NCBI GenBank assembly: GCA_002366685.1
Contig: DFBP01000280.1
Location: 231 to 11,074, forward strand
Reading direction: 5' to 3'
Source: Rhodobacterales bacterium UBA3077
Lineage (GTDB): Bacteria; Pseudomonadota; Alphaproteobacteria; Rhodobacterales; Rhodobacteraceae
DNA length: 10,844 bases
Shown piece after piece: positions 7,286 to 10,844 of this stretch (its first letter is position 1; every line of letters begins with the position of its first letter). Made by a program: the position numbers and the translations under genes. The notes under the pieces were generated by a model. That model saw only the letters and a list, made by a program, of their open reading frames with translations. It was not told the origin of the DNA and did no database searches.

Positions 7286-8286
7286 TACGTACATTTGTGA
7301 CAGCATTTCTGATTTCGATCGTAGGTTTAACATCATCGGGTCAGGCACAGACCCAACTCCAGCTCAACAACGAAATACTGTTTGAGCAGTTGCGACAAAT
7401 CCACCGACTCAGCACCCGCGAGTTGGATACCTTGCGCGCGATATTTGCAGGCTCCGGCTATATGGGGCAAGGCAACCCAGCTATTTCACGCCATCCGATC
7501 ACAACTGAGCAATGCCGAGCGGGCATTCCGGGCGGGCAAAACGGCTACCTAAGCGCGCGCAACGAGCGCATTTGCGGCGAGCGCTACATGGTTCCGCTTT
7601 ATGACCCCCGCACCCAGCGACCCCAGGATGCAACCTCCTGCATAGACCAATTCGAGTTTCCGAACATTCCCTGCACCTATCCGGTGGTCTGGACCAAAGC
7701 CTCGGAAGCCGCTCAGGTTTGTGCGGCGCAAGGCAAGCGCTTGTGTGATGCCCATGAATGGGAAGGCGCGTGCGCGGGTGCGTTGGAGCCGCCGGATTAC
7801 CGGTTTGACCTCGCGCGTGGTGTATCTGCCAGCACGGCTGTGGGCCGGATGCGGGCGGCGCATAATGCCCAATACGAACCCACGCAAAGCTGGAGCTATG
7901 GCCCCACATATCAGCGCGGTACATGCGCGGCAGCGAGTCAGAAAAGCTCGACCTGCGGCGGGGGTGGCTATAACTCCTGCGGGTCAAATACCTATCCGAC
8001 CGGTAGCTTTCCTGACTGCCAGAGCGACCTCGGGGTGTTTGACCTGAACGGCAACGCTGCCGAGCACATGAACCTGCCCTTGGCACCGGACCAGATGACC
8101 AGCACCGGCAGCACCACCCTAGGGGTGACCGAGATGAAAGGCAGCTGGTTTATCTTTGACAATTACCGCGCCCATCCGGACTGGTGCCGCTGGCGCGCGC
8201 CTTACTGGCACGGCACGCGGGTACTCAGCTCCGGCAGCCACGAAAATTACCATCTTGGCTTCCGCTGCTGCAACACGGTGAACTAG
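7282..8286 (+). CDS. Exported, cysteine-rich SUMF1/FGE-fold protein
   Basis: This 334-residue protein has a signal peptide (core 4-19, cleavage near GQA-Q after residue 22) and a formylglycine-generating-enzyme-type sulfatase-modifying domain from about 100 to the end. Landmarks are C120-IDQFEFPN, YPVVWTKASEAAQVC, GKRLCDAHEWEGAC (151-164), GVFDLNGNAAEH (251-262), GSWF (287-290) and the terminal YHLGFRCC. This is the FGE subgroup that carries a GKRLC.E.EW-type motif with extra cysteines; there are 14 cysteines, so several disulfides are expected in the periplasm. The canonical catalytic cysteine pair that follows GSW in true FGEs is not evident: only C302 (DWCRWRAP) lies in that area. It may therefore bind or modify something else. 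The start is ATG 7282, behind AAGGGAGG (7267-7274), and is coupled to the preceding gene by ATGA. There is no sulfatase in the window. Confidence 0.85.
   Translation: MIRTFVTAFLISIVGLTSSGQAQTQLQLNNEILFEQLRQIHRLSTRELDTLRAIFAGSGYMGQGNPAISRHPITTEQCRAGIPGGQNGYLSARNERICGERYMVPLYDPRTQRPQDATSCIDQFEFPNIPCTYPVVWTKASEAAQVCAAQGKRLCDAHEWEGACAGALEPPDYRFDLARGVSASTAVGRMRAAHNAQYEPTQSWSYGPTYQRGTCAAASQKSSTCGGGGYNSCGSNTYPTGSFPDCQSDLGVFDLNGNAAEHMNLPLAPDQMTSTGSTTLGVTEMKGSWFIFDNYRAHPDWCRWRAPYWHGTRVLSSGSHENYHLGFRCCNTVN
8283..8286. other. Shared palindromic stop codon CTAG between convergent genes
   Basis: The tetranucleotide CTAG provides TAG for the + strand FGE-like gene (8284-8286) and TAG for the - strand exported protein (8285-8283). 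The two coding regions thus overlap by 4 bp and leave no room for a terminator between them. Confidence 0.95.
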
Positions 8287-9167
8287 TTGTAGAGTGACGC
8301 CATCAAGCCTTGTGGATTGCTGATTGGTCCCTCGGCGCTGATCATTTGCGCCAGTTGCGGGTCTTGCATAATGGCGGCTAACGGCTGCGCACGGCCGTTT
8401 ACATATGCAGTTTCGCTAACCAGACGCACGCCGTGGCTATAATCGGCATAGCGCGCAACATGTACGGTGCTCAGCGGTTGGATCGGCACACCGTTGGTAC
8501 GGTGCCAGCCATAAATGGCTACTTTACCGGGGTGTGAAAACAGGCGAGCGGTCAGCACAAGGTCCTTTTTCTGACCGGCGGTGAGCGCCTCGGGGTCAAA
8601 CCCTGATGGGGCGCGCTGCCCTGCCACGGTGTCGTTATGCTGCACCAGAAAGGTTGTCGAGGTCATCATATTACCCGCCTGCATGGGCCGTGGCGAAAGC
8701 CGGACAACCGCCTGAGCATAGATCGCATCCACCATCTTGGTTGTCGGTAAAAAGAAGCCAAATTCATCGGCAATTTGGGCTGCGGCCGGCAGGCCCATCG
8801 GAATGCGCACAAAATCGCGATCATTCCCCACGGCCAAATAATCCGGCGTAACACATATGGTCACCTGAACATCCTGCCCGCTCTCAAGCGTTGCGTTAAA
8901 TTCGACCGGTGTCAGATCGCGCAGAAAACGCGGCACATTGCCAGAGAGCACCTGCTCCACAACGATCGCGTCGCGCTCTGGCCCACGCAAATTCAGGACC
9001 TGCCCCATAACGGTGCTACCGGGGAGCGCCCGCGAATGGCGCGAAGGAATATCGCGGCTCAGGCGGTTGGCGCAATCTTGCGAGGCCGCGCTCACGCTGA
9101 AGCTTGTGTGAAACATAATAAAGGGCATCAAGAACGCGATTCGCCCGAGCGAAGAAATTCTTCCCAT
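8283..9167 (-). CDS. Conserved exported protein of unknown function
   Basis: The product has 294 residues, with a signal peptide (hydrophobic 9-27, cleavage near VSA-A after residue 27 or 28). The mature part has a strongly polar, enzyme-like core: LVQHNDTVAGQR (174-185), LTAGQKKDLVLT (195-206), IYGWHRTNGVPIQPLSTVH (218-236) and YADYSHGVRLV (240-250). Conserved-looking candidates are His177, His222, His236 and His245. I have a memory of uncharacterised proteins with this same core, but no named domain. It might be a hydrolase or peptidase; that is a guess from motif style. The start is ATG 9167, with AGGTGA just upstream (9176-9171 on the minus strand). It converges on the FGE-like gene and shares a CTAG with its stop. 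Its position next to two other exported proteins suggests a common periplasmic task, though it is on the other strand. Confidence 0.72.
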   Translation of the reverse strand: MGRISSLGRIAFLMPFIMFHTSFSVSAASQDCANRLSRDIPSRHSRALPGSTVMGQVLNLRGPERDAIVVEQVLSGNVPRFLRDLTPVEFNATLESGQDVQVTICVTPDYLAVGNDRDFVRIPMGLPAAAQIADEFGFFLPTTKMVDAIYAQAVVRLSPRPMQAGNMMTSTTFLVQHNDTVAGQRAPSGFDPEALTAGQKKDLVLTARLFSHPGKVAIYGWHRTNGVPIQPLSTVHVARYADYSHGVRLVSETAYVNGRAQPLAAIMQDPQLAQMISAEGPISNPQGLMASLYN

Positions 9168-9183
9168 TTGTCACCTGTTTGTC

Positions 9184-9199
9184 CGAAATGATAATTTCG
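9184..9199. repeat. Perfect inverted repeat upstream of the exported-protein gene
   Basis: CGAAAT - GATA - ATTTCG is a perfect 6-bp-arm, 4-nt-loop palindrome, 16 bp in all. It ends 16 bp upstream of the minus-strand start codon and next to its ribosome-binding site. It could be an operator for that gene or a weak leader hairpin; no regulator gene is visible. Confidence 0.4.
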
Positions 9200-9218
9200 C
9201 CACACATCGCAGGATTCG

Positions 9219-9247
9219 TTGGGTCAAGTCAACCAGGCCCATATTTT
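9219..9247 (+). promoter_or_regulatory. Possible sigma70 promoter for glycerate kinase operon
   Basis: TTGGGT and TATTTT are separated by the ideal 17 nt and lie upstream of the glycerate kinase start. Both hexamers keep key consensus bases but neither is strong. No other candidate on this strand in the gap is better. Confidence 0.3.
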
Positions 9248-9395
9248 ACACGCGGAAACCCGCCTGCCAGCCACCGCTACATTCGAAGAAACTCATTCAA
9301 GGCCAGCCACAAAGACCCCTTGTCAGCTGCGGCGAAATCGAAGAATGTCTACCAGCCCGTTCGGGCAAAAAGCCTTTCTGCTGGGGACCCTATCC

Positions 9396-10661
9396 ATGAT
9401 CATAACACCCCCCGAATCCCTGTTACGCGATCTATTTGGCATAGCTGTCGAAACCGCTGATCCGATGCGGCGCATTCCCGAGGCTCTGCCCCCGAAGCCA
9501 GACGGGCGGGTTGTGGTGATCGGAGCCGGAAAGGCTTCGGCTCGTATGGCCGAAGCTGTTGAATCGGTTTGGGGGCCCTGCGAAGGGCTGGTTATCACCC
9601 GCTATGGATATGCGCGCCCTTGCGAGGGAATAGAAATCGTAGAAGCCGCGCATCCTGTGCCGGATGAAAGCGGTGCCAGCGCAACCCGGCGTTTGCTTTC
9701 CCTGTTGCGGAGCCTTGGGTCAGATGACTTTGTGCTCGCGCTGATTTCCGGCGGTGGCTCGGCGCTGCTGACTGACCCGGCAGGAGAGATCACAAATGCT
9801 GAAAAGCAACAGATAAACGAGGCACTTCTGGCGTCCGGCGCGCCGATCAGTCAGATGAACATTGTGCGAAAGCACCTTTCAAAGGTCAAAGGCGGGCAAC
9901 TGGCGGCGGCGGCCTACCCCGCAAAAATGCTGGCGCTAATGATATCAGACGTGCCCGGAGATGACCCCGCCAGCATTGCCTCCGGCCCTACGGTCGGGGA
10001 TCTGAGCACGCCGGCTCAGGCGTTGGATATTTTGCAGGAATATGGCATCGGGCTTCCGGCTTCGGTGGCCGCCGTGCTCGCCAAAAAATCCGGTGTATTG
10101 AACCCTGACGATAAGCGGCTCTCGAAAGTGCAAAACACCATTATTGCAGCCCCGAGCCAATCGCTTGAAGCGGCGGCCAATAAGGCGGCCGCGCAGGGAA
10201 TCGAAGTCCGTATCCTTGGGGACGCCATCGAGGGCGAAGCCCGTGAGCTGGCCCGAAGCCAAGCCCAAATGGCTTTGGAAATACAGCGGCACATGGCCGC
10301 CGAGGCGACCCCCGTGCTGCTCCTTTCCGGCGGTGAATGCACCGTCACCCGGCGCGGCGATGGCCAAGGCGGCCCCAACGCGGAATACGCGCTGGCGGTC
10401 GCGCTCACCCTGAACGGCGCGGCGAACATCCACGCGATCGCGTGCGACACCGACGGAGTAGATGGCGCTGCCGAAGTTGCCGGAGCCATTGTTCATCCGC
10501 AAACCCTGAGTAAAGCGATTTCCATCGGGATAGACCCCGCCGACTACCTTAACCGCAATGACAGCCATAGCTTTTTTGCGCGCCTTGGGGATCAGGTCAT
10601 TACCGGCCCGACCCTCACCAACGTGAACGATTTTCGCGCAATCCTGATTTCACCAGCCTAA
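9396..10661 (+). CDS. gckA: Glycerate 2-kinase (MOFRL/GckA family)
   Basis: The product has 421 residues and is the ATP-dependent kinase that turns D-glycerate into 2-phosphoglycerate, feeding glycolysis from glyoxylate, serine-cycle or tartrate metabolism. Family motifs are in order: VIGAGKAS (41-48), ISGGGSALL (117-125), NIVRKHLSKVKGG (155-167), ISDVPGDDPASIASGPT (183-199), SGGECTVT (311-318), GGPNAEY (325-331), TDGVDG (352-357) and TGPTLTNVNDFR (403-414) in the C-terminal MOFRL domain. The start at ATG 9396 (in the palindrome ATGATCAT) follows GGGGA (9383-9387) by 8 nt and gives the standard length and N-terminus (LLRDLFGIAVETADP). Earlier in-frame starts at 9345 and 9219 would add residues without family match. 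The Dabb gene follows after 9 bp, so the two probably form an operon. The symbol is used by family (also called ttuD in tartrate operons). Confidence 0.95.
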   Translation: MIITPPESLLRDLFGIAVETADPMRRIPEALPPKPDGRVVVIGAGKASARMAEAVESVWGPCEGLVITRYGYARPCEGIEIVEAAHPVPDESGASATRRLLSLLRSLGSDDFVLALISGGGSALLTDPAGEITNAEKQQINEALLASGAPISQMNIVRKHLSKVKGGQLAAAAYPAKMLALMISDVPGDDPASIASGPTVGDLSTPAQALDILQEYGIGLPASVAAVLAKKSGVLNPDDKRLSKVQNTIIAAPSQSLEAAANKAAAQGIEVRILGDAIEGEARELARSQAQMALEIQRHMAAEATPVLLLSGGECTVTRRGDGQGGPNAEYALAVALTLNGAANIHAIACDTDGVDGAAEVAGAIVHPQTLSKAISIGIDPADYLNRNDSHSFFARLGDQVITGPTLTNVNDFRAILISPA

Positions 10662-10670
10662 GGCGGAAAC

Positions 10671-10844
10671 ATGCTTAAACATTGTGTATTCCTGAATTTC
10701 AAATCCGAGGTTGACCCCGAAGATCACAAAGCCGTTTTCGAAACGCTCGCCGTTCTCCAGATCGAAATCTCGGATATGCTTTCATTCAGTTATGGACCCA
10801 ATCACGATTTCGTTCTGGAGATCGGCGAGCGTTTCGAAAACGGC
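10671..10844 (+). CDS. Dabb (stress-responsive alpha/beta-barrel) family protein, 3'-truncated
   Basis: Fifty-eight codons are visible before the window ends. The opening MLKHCVFLNFKSEVDPEDH and the later DMLSFSYGPNHDF (36-48) match the start of the small Dabb domain, whose members are about 100 residues long and form dimeric barrels; functions are mostly unknown. It starts 9 nt after the kinase stop, with AAGGCGG (10660-10666) as ribosome-binding site. The residues after GPNHDF do not look like the usual continuation, and the DNA from 10806 on is the reverse complement of 10731-10769 with two mismatches. The last 11 or so residues may therefore be false; see the repeat entry. Confidence 0.75.
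   Translation, partial: MLKHCVFLNFKSEVDPEDHKAVFETLAVLQIEISDMLSFSYGPNHDFVLEIGERFENG
10731..10844. repeat. Terminal 39-nt near-perfect inverted repeat
   Basis: Bases 10731-10769 and 10806-10844 are reverse complements at 37 of 39 positions (mismatches 10753/10822 and 10762/10813), with a 36-nt spacer. The outer 22 bp are perfect. The second arm ends exactly at the last base of the window, so the repeat may be longer. It lies wholly inside the Dabb reading frame. It may be a fold-back artefact at a contig end, or a real hairpin where assembly stopped. Confidence 0.85.

Larger units (their letters stand above)
9168..9395. promoter_or_regulatory. Divergent intergenic region between exported protein and glycerate kinase
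   Basis: This 228-bp gap carries the start regions of two divergent genes. On the + strand there is a plausible sigma70 promoter, TTGGGT (9219-9224), 17 nt, TATTTT (9242-9247), about 150 bp before the kinase start. A small GCCCG-TT-CGGGC hairpin sits at 9355-9366 in the kinase leader. On the minus strand TTGACC-type sequence occurs near 9222-9227 but lacks a matching -10. The frame continues in the + direction into this region (from 9219), but the residues there do not look like the kinase family. Confidence 0.45.

Noticed and set aside
9355..9366. GCCCG-TT-CGGGC hairpin followed by AAAAA
   Set aside because: The loop of 2 nt is too tight, and the A run is on the wrong side for a minus-strand terminator and is A rather than T for the plus strand.
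9945..10568. Minus-strand 207-codon frame within the glycerate kinase
   Set aside because: The kinase has all family motifs across this span; the antisense product matches nothing.

Overview
The window is about 10.8 kb of bacterial chromosome. Moderately high GC, ATGA-coupled genes, an urtCDE urea-transporter end and a GckA-type glycerate kinase all fit an alphaproteobacterium; the order cannot be fixed from sequence alone. Genes are tightly packed. There are no tRNAs, rRNAs, insertion sequences or CRISPR arrays that I can see. Both ends cut genes: urtC lacks its 5' end and a Dabb-type gene lacks its 3' end.

Layout. (1) 1-2371: the end of a urea ABC transporter operon, urtC (partial), urtD and urtE. 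(2) 2479-4315: a GtrA-like small membrane protein on + converging with a HAD-UbiA fusion on -. The UbiA half resembles decaprenyl-phosphate phosphoribosyltransferase-type enzymes, and its HAD half has lost the catalytic aspartates. (3) 4316-4494: a divergent, hairpin-rich promoter region. (4) 4495-8286: an overlapping three-gene operon on + with an extended-SDR sugar-nucleotide epimerase/dehydratase, a 591-residue exported protein with a possible phosphodiester-glycosidase-like C-terminal part, and a cysteine-rich exported formylglycine-generating-enzyme (FGE/SUMF1)-fold protein. (5) 8283-9167: an exported protein of unknown function on -, whose stop codon shares a CTAG with the stop of the FGE-like gene. 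(6) 9396-10844: glycerate 2-kinase followed by a truncated Dabb-domain gene. A 39-nt near-perfect inverted repeat lies inside that last gene and runs to the very last base.

How they may work together. The urt genes import urea and look unrelated to the rest. The central block (GtrA-like protein, polyprenyl-phosphate sugar transferase, SDR, then two or three exported proteins) reads as a cell-envelope glycan or glycolipid module: a sugar is put on a polyprenyl phosphate, modified and flipped, and then handled in the periplasm. This is inferred from families and gene order; the substrate is unknown. This block is the best candidate for an undescribed system here. The glycerate kinase and Dabb pair is ordinary metabolism.
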